NCBI GenBank assembly: GCA_016165875.1
Contig: JABBOT010000029.1
Coordinates: 372,001 to 436,000 of the forward strand
Reading direction: 5' to 3'
DNA from: Acanthopleura granulata
Lineage: Eukaryota > Mollusca > Polyplacophora > Chitonida > Chitonidae
DNA length: 64,000 bases
Every line of letters begins with the position of its first letter. The stretch's first letter is position 1. The translations under genes and the position numbers were made by a program. Below the pieces are notes generated by a model that made no database searches, had not been told where the DNA came from, and saw nothing but the letters and a program-made list of their open reading frames with translations. This document shows, piece by piece, positions 42,524 through 54,901 of the stretch.

Positions 42524-43552
42524 ATGGCAGCTTGCGAACTACAGCGTTATGCTCGGGATTGGTGTAAGAAAGAGCAAATTCAACATGACAGGACATTTCT
42601 CTTTGTTTCTGATCTTACACATGTATCAACAAAGAAGTTGTTTGCTGCTCTAGCATCTGATGTGAAAGGTGTCGGCGAAATTATCCGGTCTAATGATGTG
42701 TTTGATGATTGCGTCGAACTGACATTGTTGCTTGGCATATTTCAGGACACTGTGTGCAAATGGACACTTCCACATGACACCATTCAATTAGATATTGAAG
42801 GGGTGTTTGTTGTTCTTCACGTCACACACACACACTTCTACGCCAGCTGGCGGGAAATTTGGAACAAGTGAGAGATTCTTCCTTAAGGACCCTGAACGGG
42901 GAGCAGAACCTGATAAATTCCGGTCGCCAAGAGTTCGAAGTTGTTATCAACGAGCAACTGTTAGCAAAAAATTGCCACAGATTCTGGCCAACAACAGAAA
43001 ACTTCGACTTTTCTCCGGACTTACTCCAACCCTGAAAGACGAAGAATCGTATGAGAACTGGATACTACAGCTGCAGATCCAGTGGGCAGAATGGGACTGT
43101 TTAGATGATGTAGGAAAAAGGAAGCGTACACGGGAATCACTCAGATCTCCTGCCTTGGACATTATCAACGATCTGAAACTGAAAAACCAGAATCTACCTC
43201 CAGAAACTATCTACATGCATTAGGACCTGCTTTTGGTACCACAGAATCGTCTGAAGAGTTGTTTATGCGATTCCATGCAATGTTCCAGAATGAGGATTTA
43301 CTTCCGCCCCAGTTTCTGACACGCCTCCAGGATATAATAAGACTGGCAATACTCAAAGGTGCCATTTCCTCAGAGAATGTGAACAAGACAAGACTTAGCC
43401 AGTTCATAAAAGGGATCTTATTTGACGAGCTGCTACTTGCTAGTCTACACCTCAGGGAAAGAATGTCCAACCCACCGACATATCTTGAGCTCCTCGGCAT
43501 GATCCGTAAACAAATCAACCAACCGCTCGAGGTTTGGCAAGGCAGGAAATAA
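42524..43552 (+). pseudogene. Gag, paraneoplastic-antigen (PNMA)-like, frameshifted
   Basis: The N-terminus starts MAACELQRYARDWCKKEQIQ. Frames then shift near 42860 to a segment with KLRLFSGLTPTLKDEESYEN, WILQLQIQWAEWDCLDD and ESLRSPALDIINDLK. A TAG occurs near 43222. A third frame (43259-43552) has FMRFHAMFQNEDLLPPQFLT and LELLGMIRKQINQPLEV. RLFSG, ESYE, ESLR-PA and the FL-x-RLQ helix are the core pattern of PNMA/Arc-type capsid domains, which form the retrotransposon particle. PNMA genes of mammals were domesticated from such gags. No CCHC zinc knuckle was clearly seen after it. Confidence 0.7.
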
Positions 43553-44009
43553 GAAAGCCAATGTGTTTTCCCATTCCTCCGAACCCAATGAGCCGTCCAA
43601 GACTGAGTCATGGACACAGAAACTGGAGGAGAGGATAGATTGAATGGAAGCGGAAAACAACAAACTCCGCTCAAGCAAGGATAATTTAAAGAAGGTAGAA
43701 ATTCCTAGCCAACTATTTCAACCAGAGATCTTATCTGTAGTAAACTACCCATACTACCCACCCCAGAGATCTTCTAGTAGGCGTAGTAGGATGACTTTGT
43801 TTTAACCGTGGAACCCAGGGACACTACAGCCGGGGCTGCAAAAACCCGACGCACTTGGCTACTGTGAATAAGAAACAGATCAGGCATATCTTTGAGCAGG
43901 GAAACCGAGGAGGACATCAGAGGTGGGGCAATCAGGTGTCCTCAGATTAGCCCAGGCCAACCTCAGCCAGAGTCAGAAAAGATGCCCAGAACATTCCAAA
44001 GGGGCTTGT

Positions 44010-44886
44010 TGGTGAACAGGTATCCGCAAGTTGTTTCGTTGACAAGCACTCAGTTACTTGCTTATTAGATAGTGGTTCTCAGGTCAACATTGTTACAGAG
44101 CGTTTCTTCAAAACACTGCAAAAACCGTTAAACTCTCTGATGGAATTAACGTTTTGGCATGGTGGGGGTGGTACCATTCCATACCTTGGTTGGACTACAA
44201 TCGACCTTGCATTTGAAATATCTTTCTGTGGTGTTGAAGAGTAATTCCCAACAACTGCACTTGTCATACCCGATAGAGAAAGAAAAAGTTCTTCCACAGT
44301 TATCGTTGGAACCAGTTTTGGAGTATTTGGAGACTGTTACGAAGTGTACAAGAGAACAGCTGGTCAGAAATACATTCAGAAGTTAAAAGTCAATCCTTTA
44401 TGTGCAGTGGCTTACAGAGAAGTGGAAGCTAAGGAATGTATCAGCGGTGAAGGAACTATATGTTCTCCTATGCTAAAACAGACCATCACAATCCCAAGTA
44501 AGAAATCGAAGAAGGTCATTGTAACGATCAGACAGAAAAAGTGTTGCAAGAGGATAGTATTAATGGATAGCCAAAAATGTGGACTGCCAGTAGGAGTATC
44601 AGTTGTAGGCTATGTCACAAAGATACCAGGCAAACGGTGGTCCAAACTCCAGGTTGAGCTTGTCAACGGCGTGAAAGATGTTACTATTCCAGGTAACAGA
44701 GTAGTAGCTGACCTAGGAGCTCCAAAGTGGATTAGAACGCTTGATCCCAAGCAATTCATAGATAGTCCAAATGAATCAGCAACACACCACTCAGCAGAAG
44801 CGTCTGGCGCCACAGGGAGTGGAGATGCTGATGACGAATGGGTAAGGAACTTGCCTGTGAAATGGGGATCCATATCTGCGGAATGA
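44010..44886 (+). pseudogene. Retropepsin and linker to RT, one internal stop
   Basis: The frame near 44060 reads SVTCLLDSGSQVNIVTERFF, with the DSG active-site triad of retroviral-type aspartic protease. It meets a TAA near 44242 and continues LVIPDREKEK. A separate 180-codon frame (44344-44886) follows, with SKKSKKVIVTIRQKKCCKRI and VKDVTIPGNRVVADLGAP. This linker between protease and RT is common in the group and has no enzymatic motif that I recognise. Confidence 0.6.
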
Positions 44887-45037
44887 AAAAATAAGACGTT
44901 GTCAATGCTTAAGAAAAGGGTTAACGTGTTCTCCAGAGGTAAACATGATTTGGGACTTACCAACGGGATTGAGCACACAATAACGCTCTCAGATAATACA
45001 CTATTTAGAGAGATATAGATGTGTTGCACCGGCTGAC

Positions 45038-46278
45038 TTGGATGATCTGAGACGTCATCTACAAGACCTGTTCGACCACGGAGTCAAGGAATCGAGGAGC
45101 CCGTATGCATCCCCAATAGTTCTTGTGCGCAAGAACAGGGATTTACGTTTATACGTGGATTACAGGACCTTGAATTCTGGCACTGTGTCGGATCAGTACA
45201 CAGTTCCCTTGATCCAAGAAGTAATAGACTGTTTAAATGGTTGTGTATGGTTCAGCGTGATTGATTTAAAATCTGGATTCTATCAGATTCCGATGAAAGA
45301 AGAGGATAAGGCAAAGACTGCTTTTACCTGCCCGTTCGGATTCTACGAGTTGGAAGGGATGTCTCCAGGAATTAAAGGAGCTCCTGCGACATTCCAAAGG
45401 TTAATGGAGCAACGTATGTCAGGAATAACCATGCAGGAAGTGCTAGTTTATATGGACGATTTGATCGTTCTTGCCATAAGTTTTGCACAAATGGAATCTA
45501 GGCTCATGTATCTCTTGGACAGGCTCGTGGTTTGTGGACTTAAAGTGTCCCCAGAAATGTGCCAGCTCTGCTGTACCTCTGTCAAGTACCTTGGACATGT
45601 TGTGTCAAAGGAGGGAGTGCACACGGACCCTTCAAAGACTGAAGTAATTAGAAAATGGCCAAAACTCGGAAGAGGACAAATGGTTTTTGTGCTCGAAAGA
45701 GTTCCCCGAAGTTTTACAACGAGCCATTCGGTGCTCGGTGGTCACATGAACGTGACGTTGCATTCGAAACCCTGAAACAACGCCTAGTTACCGCACCTGT
45801 GTTAGCGCTTGCTGACGTCACCAAGCCCTTTGTTGTAAATGTTGACGTCAGCAGAGATGACCTTGATAGCGTCTTATGCCAGGAGGTCGACGGTAGTTTC
45901 CGACCGGTTGCTTATGCCAGCCGAGGTTTGATCAGATCATAGAAGAACTACCCAGCACACAAGCTTGAATTCCTCACCCTTAAATGGAGCATTACTGAAC
46001 AGTTTCGTGGATATCTGTACTTAGCCGAGGAAGTACAAGTCTTTACTGATAACAACCCACTTACGTATGTATTAACATCAGCCAAGTTGGTCGCCACAGG
46101 TCATAGATGGTTAACAGCCTTAGCGGATTTGAACTTAAGCATATTTTACAAACCAGGACGGACGAACACTGACGCAGACGCTTTGTCCAGAAGACCACAC
46201 AAAAGAGATCTGGATACAACACATAATCGTGTCATGGAAACTGAAACCAGACTTATAGGATGTCAACCAGAATTCTAA
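45038..46278 (+). pseudogene. Reverse transcriptase and RNase H
   Basis: The RT is open at 45038-45775 and includes SPYASPIVLVRKNRDLRLYV, SVIDLKSGFYQIPMKEED, GIKGAPATFQRLME and the catalytic VLVYMDDLIV, followed by VKYLGHVVSKEGVHTDPSK. The thumb/connection region appears shortened (WPKLGRGQMV). RNase H runs VTKPFVVNVDVSRDD, PVAYASRGLI, a TAG near 45940, then VFTDNNPLTYVL and RTNTDADALSRR. YMDD is intact; the frame change near 45700 and the stop disable the polyprotein. Confidence 0.78.
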
Positions 46279-46431
46279 CGTAATCTGCCCCGAGAATCAC
46301 CTTGAAGAAGCAGATATTGCAGTTTTGGCCGAGACCAGTACTCTGAGCCAGTTCTCAGAAATCCTACTGTCCAGTAAAATGCCACATCTGCTGAGGCATT
46401 ACGAAGTGCATATATCACCCCTGGAACTGTC

Positions 46432-47220
46432 GTGACCTCTCATGATTGGGAGAAACTTCAGAAGGATAACTCCTACATCCAAAAAGTTATACAAAAAAAA
46501 AAGATGGTGCAGATTGGTGAGAACGTTATCTCCGAGTCTCTGTTTTCACCAGACATGAAGATAATTCTTCAACAGTTCGATAAACTTTGCGTCCCAAATG
46601 GGTTTCTTTACCGACAGGTACAAGCGCGACATGGACAGAAATGTCTGCAGCTCGTGCTTCCTCCAGCTTTTAGAGACATTGCTATTCAGGGAATTCACGA
46701 TGATAATGGGCATCTGGGATTGGAAAAGACATTGCAGTTAGCTAGATCTCGCTTCTATTGGCCTAAAATGTCAGCTGATATAGAGGAATGGATAAAGCAG
46801 TGTCCAAGGTGTGTAACAAGGAAAACTCTTTCAAAAGTAGCTGCCCCACTTCTCAACATCAAGACCAGCAGACCCATGGAACTGGTATGTATAGACTTTT
46901 TGTCAATAGAACCCGGCAGAAGAAACTTCCAGAGCGCCCTAGTGAAAATAGACCATTTTACTTGGTATGCCCAGGCGATACCAACAAAGGATCAGACAGC
47001 TCCGACTGTTGCAAAAACTCTGTGGGAGAAGTTCTGCATTCACTATGGTCTGCCAGAGTGACTGCATTCAAACCAAGGCAGAGACTTTGAGAGTTAAGTC
47101 ATTAAAGAACTCACCGGACTCCTTACGTATAAGGAGAAGTCACACAACGCCTTACCACCACCACCCCCCCAATAGCCACAACAAAGTTGCAACTTCAGTA
47201 GAAGGGAAACTTTGACGTTC
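46432..47220 (+). pseudogene. Integrase with second catalytic Asp replaced by Asn
   Basis: The open frame 46432-47061 contains the HHCC zinc domain (GIHDDNGHLGLEKTLQLARS, then QCPRCVTRKT). The first catalytic Asp is at LVCIDFLSIEPGRR, and KIDHFTWYAQAIPTKDQTAP follows. A TGA at 47059-47061 stops it. The next codons read LHSNQGRDFE, where an Asp is expected at the N (47071-47073). A later shifted frame has SHTTPYHHHP, the third catalytic region, distorted by a poly-C run. Inactive. Confidence 0.78.
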
Positions 47221-47299
47221 TGTCACAGACAGCTCCTCACAGACTGGTCCTCTCACATCACCCGAGCGTAATGATGTATGTTACTGGAATTAAACTGCT

Positions 47300-48865
47300 G
47301 CAAGCACGGGTATAGAGGCGCCTACTTCTGGGCTTTCATAATACTGGGTAGCAACTACTAAATCTTACCAATAAATTCCTCATAAAGAAAACAACTTAAA
47401 GCTTGCAGCATTTCCAGCAAAGAGTGTAATATGTAAATCCAGGGATTAGAACAGGTCACTTCTTAACTGGTTGCTGTCCCGCACGCCCGCTCGTCGAGTA
47501 TTTGGCTCTGTTCGGATTTTACCGACTGAGACTCTGAAGTAAACAACACCACCAAAAATGATGGCCTAGCTGTCAATTAACATGACCAGTCTGGCGCAAA
47601 AGACTTTCGAAGTGGATCTGTCCTCGAGGAGTTTTGTACCCGTTTGTATTTACTAGAGGCAGTGCGACCTACGACACGGGACAACGAACAGCTTAGACTT
47701 GTAGGTCTCCAGAAATAAATGTTTTATTGATGCCAACATCATACTGAGAGGGGCAGCACTGTGTTTTGGCAAAATACGGCTGCAGAGAGTAGTAAGGATC
47801 CTGAACTTAGCCTGTACATGTAATAATCCAGGCTGTACTTTTTGGCGTGAACGATCGTTCAGGTTACGTGGAGGTTATGCAACATCATTTTGACATGAAC
47901 AACCACTGTTCACGTAGGCAAATTGCCGGAGGTGTTGCTAATAAGAGATAATAAATTCGATTGTGGAACCTCATTTCGCTGTAAAAAAAAAGTACCCGAA
48001 AGCACTCATGTGATCACTGACAATCACCTACACGTATCCTGCAAAGGCCCCACTGACACATTTACGTGCCGTTCATCGATGTGGATGGCTTCAAGAAGTT
48101 ATTTTAAAATTCTGACATTCATCGCAACCCTGAGGTCTTCACTCGAACTCAACAAAATCGCCGCAGATTTCGCACTCAACATTGATAAATTTGCTGTCCA
48201 TGAGATCCGAGCTCATGTGACCCAACCCTACGTGTGCTAAAAATTGCCCCCCCCCCCCAAATTTACACCCTTCTAGGTTGCAGTATAGAGATTTAAGTGA
48301 AGCCTACAGACAATGCAAACGTCAAAGTTTTCAACATGTTTCGATGACAGAACGTTACATTTCATGACCGAGAGTAGGTTGCGAGACTTCAAAATGGCTG
48401 CCAAAGATGAGCCAGCTGGTTCGTGCACAGTTCTCTCAGCTAATGTGACAACAACGTAACTTAATCAGTAAAGTTTGTGAATTAAAAAGATAGGATTAAA
48501 TATTCAAACGGAAAATGACAAAGAAATGGGCCAAATAGGTGCCATCTAGAAGCAGTAGGTTACGTGTAGGTCAATGAGGCTCTTCAAACGGTCGGGCAGC
48601 CTGAAGCGATCGCTGTTTTGTTGAGCGCTGCCCAGTTCAAGCGCTGTATTTGTGGTTAAGTTCCCGGGTACAGGTCGGCAAAATGGACTGATTAGTCTCC
48701 ACAATTACACTCCTCGTAACCGGCATGTGAACGATCCGTTCATTCACACCAAGTTTCGTGTCCTGTGTTTTGTATACAGGTTACATTGGTGTATTTTCAC
48801 ATGAACGTTCACGTTGGTTATTGAAAACTTACAGCCTGTAATCTATGGATAAGCGTGCTAGAGCT
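47300..48865. other. Non-coding stretch, no gene recognised
   Basis: It contains a poly-C run at 48247-48258 and a 105-codon open frame (47923-48240) with no recognisable motif. CpG-containing sequence is mildly denser here than in neighbours. Confidence 0.4.
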
Positions 48866-49320
48866 ACCTTACCCTACCCTATACCTTATAAGAAATAAAG
48901 GCTGGAAATCCCGCCTACATTCACCTTGATCAAGCTGAATGGACTCGAAATAAAGCTTTCTGCAGACAAATCTGACAGAGATCATGAATGGATGCTATCT
49001 GACATTTTCTGTCGTTGATACGCTCAGTTCACCCTTTTTTGACATAAATGACAAATGGGATAGTAATAGCTCCAATTTACAAGTCAAATGGTCCGATCCC
49101 CGTTCTAGGCCAAAATTTGTCATTTTTAGGGAAAATAATGTTGGATTGGGCATATGAACGACAGAAAATGTTCTAAAACACCATTCATCAGAGGTGATCT
49201 GTCTCAGAATTGGCTGCAGAAAGCTTCACTTCGAGCCCATTCGGCTTGGTAGAGGTGGGCGTAGACGGGCCTACGTTTCCAACCTTTACTCTTTATAAGG
49301 AATAGGGTAGGATATAACTA
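48866..49320. repeat. Fold-back MITE-like element with ~160-170-bp inverted arms
   Basis: The left arm (48866-49025) has ACCCTATACCTTATAAG, TAAAGGCTGGAAA and AAGCTTTCTGCAGAC. The reverse complement of the right arm (49150-49320) has ACCCTATTCCTTATAAAG, TAAAGGTTGGAAA and AAGCTTTCTGCAGCC in the same order. The central ~125 bp is unpaired. No coding capacity; it looks like a non-autonomous DNA transposon. Target-site duplication not evident. Confidence 0.75.
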
Positions 49321-49707
49321 TGGTATAAGCACAGGCGATCTACTAACTTGATACCAGGGCCCGTGGCTTACCGTAAAATATTTTAGCCACATCTGAAGAC
49401 AACACTGGGCCCCAAAACGTGTCTAGAAGTCACGTGATCGTCACAAACTGTTTTAGCAAGCTGTTTGCCGTGTTCACAGCAAGTTCTCAAATATGTCATT
49501 TTTATCGGCTAATTTAAGTAAATTCATCCATATGTATATATGACTTTGTAAGGTCTTACATAAACAGATGGGTATTGCATTTCAAGTAAAATTCGGATGT
49601 AAATGAAACAGCAGAAAATGGACGAAAAGCCAATTCCAGATACTCTCCTATGTCACTGTTGATTTAGTGATATAGTGACCCTCTAGACGGTATTAATCTG
49701 AATACGT

Positions 49708-49873
49708 CGAATCGGCATTGCAGAAGTCTCACGCTGGTTTTGGACGAGCCCGGGCGGGGACTCTTGCAGACTACCGTGATTTCACGGAGGTTAAAAATGT
49801 TGTTGATGTTGTCCCCACTATGTCTCACCCAAAACCAGTGTGATCTCGAGAAACCTCTACAATGCCGATTCGG
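49708..49873. repeat. Short hairpin element
   Basis: CGAATCGGCATTG...CTGGTTTTGG (49708-49743) pairs with CCAAAACCAG...CAATGCCGATTCG (49830-49873), giving ~35-40-bp arms around an ~85-bp loop. It resembles a small fold-back element. Confidence 0.7.
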
Positions 49874-51210
49874 TTTACAACCCTATCTGTCACTTAGACA
49901 TGTTATAAAATACCTGTACGCTGACCGTTGCTTAGTGTACCCAGATGTGCACAATTAGCAATGATAACAACTAGCTGCAAGGAATCATGGGATATAGTCT
50001 GTGAGATTTTCAGCTAAACTTCATGGCATATAGGGTAGTTCAACAACTGTTGCAATTTCCATATTGCTACAATATTGCCAGTTTTTTGTGGAAGGATAGG
50101 AGACACAAAAATGAATGTGTTTTTGAAGACTTTTACAAGATGCACTATCTACATAGAGATAAGCAAGCTTAGATAATTACAATGTACATATATTTTTTCC
50201 ATAGTTGCCATGACACATATGGTTACATACGATTATATAAGAATTTGAAAATTATATGGAAAAACTTTCAGTGGACTGTACGACTAGAAATTGGACACGA
50301 TTTCGCCACTGCCGCTTTGTTATTCGAGTTTTAACATTACAAACCAATTTACCGGTGATATCGACACTATTAATCTGTAAATTGATGAATTCTTCTAAAG
50401 GTTTACCAAACCCCAGGTTTTGTCCAATACTGCAGTTTATAAGCCTACGAATATGTTCAGAGCTTACAGTGGCACAAAAAGTGAAACTATTCACAACCAG
50501 ACAGGGAGTCTCCCATCTCGGCCACCTAGTTTGACTCAATGAGGTGTCACTGGTATAGACTGACCACTGATAATCTCCAATACTCCTCACTGAGAATTTA
50601 TTACTTAAGACAACAGCCGTTGCAAGGCATCAAGATATGCAATTGCCAAAAAAGCATCCCACGTTATAAAGAAAGTACAGCATGTCTAACCCACGATTCA
50701 GCGACGTAGATTTAACATGGCGTTAGCTAACCCTGGAATAAGTCATTTAAACCGGTGTTAACGGTTTCCCTGGGTTACTGCTAACCCTCCGTGGAACAAC
50801 TTGGCCTATGAGTATCAATACAGCAGCTTACATCTTAACGACAGTATTACATTTATATTTGTACCATATTTTCTGAATAACCCAAGTTGAAAAGCAGTTC
50901 AACTTCAATTCCGTGTTGGATTTCCTCTTCGCAGGCTCTACTGGTACTGTACGGTGAGATATCAGAGAATATTTTGAGGTCAGATGAGATAAAATCACAC
51001 CAGAGTTATGAATAACACCATGTTTGGCTTCACTACTTCACCAAGTTTTAAGATAATGGAGGTAATATATGCAACGGTTACTGACAGACAGGTAGTCCTA
51101 TGACACAGATGCAATCATCAGTAATATTACTCAATGTCAAGCCAGAATCATGAAAACATATTACCACAAAATGTGGAATATCTGACATAATGCTTAAGTA
51201 CATGTTGTGT

Positions 51211-51441
51211 AAATAACTTAGTCCGAGATTGCTCTGACGTTGGGATTTGCATTACAAATCACACTGTCGCTCAAATACCAGCCCTAGAGAGTCATTAGCG
51301 TGAGAGACGTGGTGACTAACAGTTGGCACCCCGAAAAAGTATTCCACATACCTCTAGCTGGTCAAATCCGTGTCCTAACATCTCACCTTCCTATCGCCAC
51401 CGCCACACATAATTTTGTAAGGGTAATCTAATCAAGTATCC
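51211..51441 (+). repeat. Left member of an inverted pair bracketing the repeat block
   Basis: Reads AGTCCGAGATTGCTCTGACG, TTGGGATTTGCATTA, CCACATACCTCTAGCTGGTC and CACATAATTTTGTAAG. The same words appear in reverse complement at 61907-62125 with the outer ends facing outward on both sides. Confidence 0.75.
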
Positions 51442-51639
51442 TTTATAAGAAGATAGCATACAGGCTGTGTGGTATTGACATGTTTTCAAGACGGCTGCCA
51501 TATGAGTAACCTGGTAAATGCAATTTTGGGAATGTGCCCATGAGCGAAGGGCATTATATTCAACATTTGTTTTCTTTTTTATTTTTTAACTCGTCTGAAT
51601 TAGCCTTGCAATGCACTTTTGAAGTCTTTTTAGTTGTCT

Positions 51640-53140
51640 TATTAGGGTTCAAGCCATTCAGGTTTGAATCCCTTTTGTTTTTCTTCGGTTTATTAGGGGT
51701 CAACGCAGGTTGACCTACTGAAATTGTTCGGATTATTATTATTATTATTATTAAAGGTGCACGTAGCTTGACCTGCAGGCTAGAGCTAGATGCCAGGCTA
51801 GGCAAGATACAGGATAGAGCGTTCGACCGATTGAATTGAAATTTTGCAGTCAAGCCTAATATCTGAATTTGTGCGAGCAGTAATTCAGGTTTTTCCAGGT
51901 CACGTGGTTTGGCGGCCATCTTGGAATTTATAGGTGAACGTTTAAACATCTTCTTCTCAAGAACGGCTGAATGGATTGATATAAATTTAATCAGCAGGTA
52001 GACCGTTCTGAGATACAATACGTTTGAGAAAATCGTTTACTTCCGGTAAAAACTGTGGAAGCTCGACATCGGTCGATATTGTGACTTCAAAATGGTTTCG
52101 AAATTTTAAATTTTTTTAACCTACTTCTATGTATTTTGGGACGAGGATTCCCAATCTGCCATTGTTTTTTGTCTATCTTTGTGACGTTTTGAGATATGGT
52201 CAAAAAGTTTTATAATTACGTAATTTCAATGGCCTCTAACTCGAAAACTACGAGAGGTAGAAATCTGACACTTGCATCAAATTGTAGCTTAAAGTGTGCG
52301 CTTTCAGTATCGTGACAACGGATTGGAGCTACGATGAATAGTTTTCTCGCTAGAAATGTTTTAATGACACCACTCTATTTCAGAAATAGAAATGTCAGCC
52401 TGTGCATTTAACATAGGATTTGGAGGTAACTGTGTATTACTTACTGTATATGTGCTGCTCTGTCTCTGGCAGCTATATTCATTAGGTTCAACGCAGGTTG
52501 CCTGTATGTGCTTAGATATAGCTTTGCTGTCTGTTGTTTAATAGTGTATAATGATAATTGCGACAACCAACAACGCACTAAAAGTTTCACTTGGGCACTT
52601 TATCATGCGTAGCTTAAAGGTATTACATGTATTTTAGAACAATCAATTCCCGTTCAAAACCAGATCTTGCTTATATATGTTTTGATAATAAAAAATGTAT
52701 ATACAGTTGTAGGAGATTCCTGCTGCACTTGTGCTGAATGTCAGCATCATTTGTCCTGTGGTACTGCACGTCTGTTAGGGGAGTCGCCGTATTTTTTCAC
52801 ACCGTGAGCTCTTTTTCACACTAGACAGCTGTTAGGTTATACTAGATTAATTTTACACACCGCCGTTCGGCTGAGCGTTTTATGCCACCGATAACTGGCA
52901 GTTTTGTCCGACCAATGTTAACTATGTCTACAAGTATTTGGCATATGTGCTAAAAAGACAACCATTTTAATGTGTCCATCTTAGAGATTGCCTGGGTAAC
53001 AACTTGACATCCCTAAACCTCTATGTACTATACAAATATAAGCATAATGAGATAAAAAATATCACTGGTCTACACCGATCACTACCACAACAAATGACGT
53101 GGACCTCGGCCGAAACTGCCATGCAGTTCTAGTTATTTTT
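51640..53140 (+). repeat. Repeat family R1, first unit of the block
   Basis: Begins ATTAGGGTTCAAGCCATTCA and contains TTATTAGGGGTCAACGCAGG, AAATTGTTCGGATTATTATT and TCTTCTTCTCAAGAACGGCT. The short inverted repeat GGTCAAC...GTTGACC sits near its start. It merges into the next unit at about 53140. No protein frame. Confidence 0.55.
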
Positions 53141-54259
53141 ATTATTATTATTCTCCACAATTATGTCTCGCGTTTCTAGAGAAAACGGCAGGTCGCACGG
53201 TTATGAAACTACAGTATGTTTTAGCTACAGGCCTGAAGTTTTGCACCTAAACTTTTGGAACTTATGATGATGTGTCTTGGCGGCCGTATTCGATTTTGGT
53301 GAAAACCTTAACACATCTTCTTCTCAAGAACGGCAGATGCGTTTGAGCTGAAATTCAAACTGTAGTTTGCACAAAAACTAGGTACATTCAGGTTGATAAC
53401 GAAAACTTTCTGCGTTGAAAACTGTACAAGTTCGCTATTGGGTGAACATGTCGTGTAAACGAAAAATTCGTTTTTTGCTAATAATTTCTACACTTGTACA
53501 AATGATGTCCTACAAATAGTCCTACCTCATGCACTTTTGGACGCTGTTTCCAGATATACAAATTTTAGAGAACCGGAAGTGAGGTCATTAAAACCGGATG
53601 TGGGTATATCTCCACAACAAATAAAACTAGAGACGCAGTCTTAAGGCCTAACATCTTCCCAAGGCAAAAAGGAGACAAATTTTACAAAACCGGAAATGAC
53701 GTCAGCAAACCGGAAGTTGTACATGCCAAAAAGAAATCGCCATTTTTGCAAGTTTCAAAATTGAAAAAATTCTGCGGTTAACATGGCAAGTCAAAGATGA
53801 GTAAAAGAGGACTGTGAATCAAAAACTGTTACTGCTGTAAACATGGAAACCTCACCACGCTTTTTCATTCTTCACTTTCGGCTAGATACTCATCAAATTT
53901 TTCTTGTATTGAAATGATTAAACACAGTGGTTCTTTGCTTTCGTATTTGTATATATGCATGCATATGTGTATAATTATGTATACAGGTATACATGCACGC
54001 ATGCATGGGTACATGTATAAATGCATACCGATGGAATTACAGAAGCACCAATGCCAAATGGCTGCTTTCGATGGGATGGCTGTAACTCTATCTAACTCTG
54101 TTTCATAATTAATGCACATTTATATACTCTTTCATAATTTTACACAATTAACTATTTATTGTATATATGTTGTAGCTAGTGTTTTTGGAGCTCCAACGGC
54201 AAGGAGAAAACTTAGGTCCGCGGTAACCCCTTCTAAAAAGATCAATAAATGTCTAGATT

Positions 54260-54901
54260 ATGGGTAATGATCTGCAGAGTTACCGCGTAGCTATTGGTAC
54301 GTTTGGTCACAAGTTTGTAAGAAAAAGACTTAAAAACTTAAATTTAAGATTTCTTATAACTGATATCCTCCTAGTGTGTGCTAAAATAGTGCACGTCATT
54401 GATTCATGCACAAATCAACTGTATTCTCTATTTACTGGTGAACTTCCCTTTTTACTCATTATAAGCAGAATGTTAATTTTATCAGGTGACGTTGAGGCTA
54501 ATCCAGGTCCCATCACGCCCGCTGACGAGCAACTCTCTGTTGTACACATCAACTCATGTGGGCTCAAACATAAAATAGATATTATTTACGCCAATCTTTC
54601 TTCTTTCGTTATAATTGCCATTACAGAGAGCCACCTGACTGATCAGATTGAAGATAGTGAAATTACCCTACCAGGTTATTTCCCCCCTTTCCGAAATGAC
54701 AGAGACCAAGCCTGGGGAGGGGTGTGTGTCTACGTGTCCGATAAACTTGCAGTTAACCGAAAAACTGAATACGAAAGCACAAATCTAGAGATCGTACGGT
54801 TGCTAATTAACGGAAAAATTGATACACTACTGGGAGTCATATATCGACCCCCCAATTCTTCTGTTACCATGTGGCAAGAAACTGCAGATAGCACTGAATA
54901 G
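54260..54901 (+). pseudogene. LINE ORF2 N-terminus with 2A-like peptide and endonuclease domain
   Basis: 213 codons starting MGNDLQSYRVAIG. Residues 31-50 and 59-75 are hydrophobic. Residues 76-84 are GDVEANPGP, the D-V/I-E-x-N-P-G-P consensus of 2A ribosome-skipping peptides (54485-54511). An APE endonuclease start follows with LSVVHINSCGLKHKIDII, ITESHLTD and GGVCVYVSDKL. The frame stops in the middle of the domain (after YRPPNSSV), so it is truncated by mutation. 2A-like motifs just before the endonuclease are documented in APE-type LINEs of invertebrates, where they separate an N-terminal peptide from the enzyme. Confidence 0.72.

Larger units (their letters stand above)
42524..47300 (+). 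mobile_element. Ty3/Gypsy retrotransposon with PNMA-like gag, conventional gene order
   Basis: In order on the plus strand: gag (42524-43552), aspartic protease (44010-44390), linker and RT (44344-45700), RNase H (45740-46250) and integrase (46432-47220). Only a modest number of stops and shifts interrupt it, so it is younger than the element at 1-4663. I could not identify paired LTRs in the flanks, so ends are approximate. The two Ty3/Gypsy elements of this window have different domain orders. Confidence 0.8.

Noticed and set aside
47923..48240. 105-codon plus-strand frame
   Set aside because: No recognisable domain or splice signals; it lies in a gene-free stretch between transposons.
51560..52018. 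152-codon minus-strand frame with a Lys/Asn-rich tail
   Set aside because: It coincides with R1 repeat sequence and an ATT microsatellite (poly-Ile run), and is not conserved as protein in the other R1 copies.
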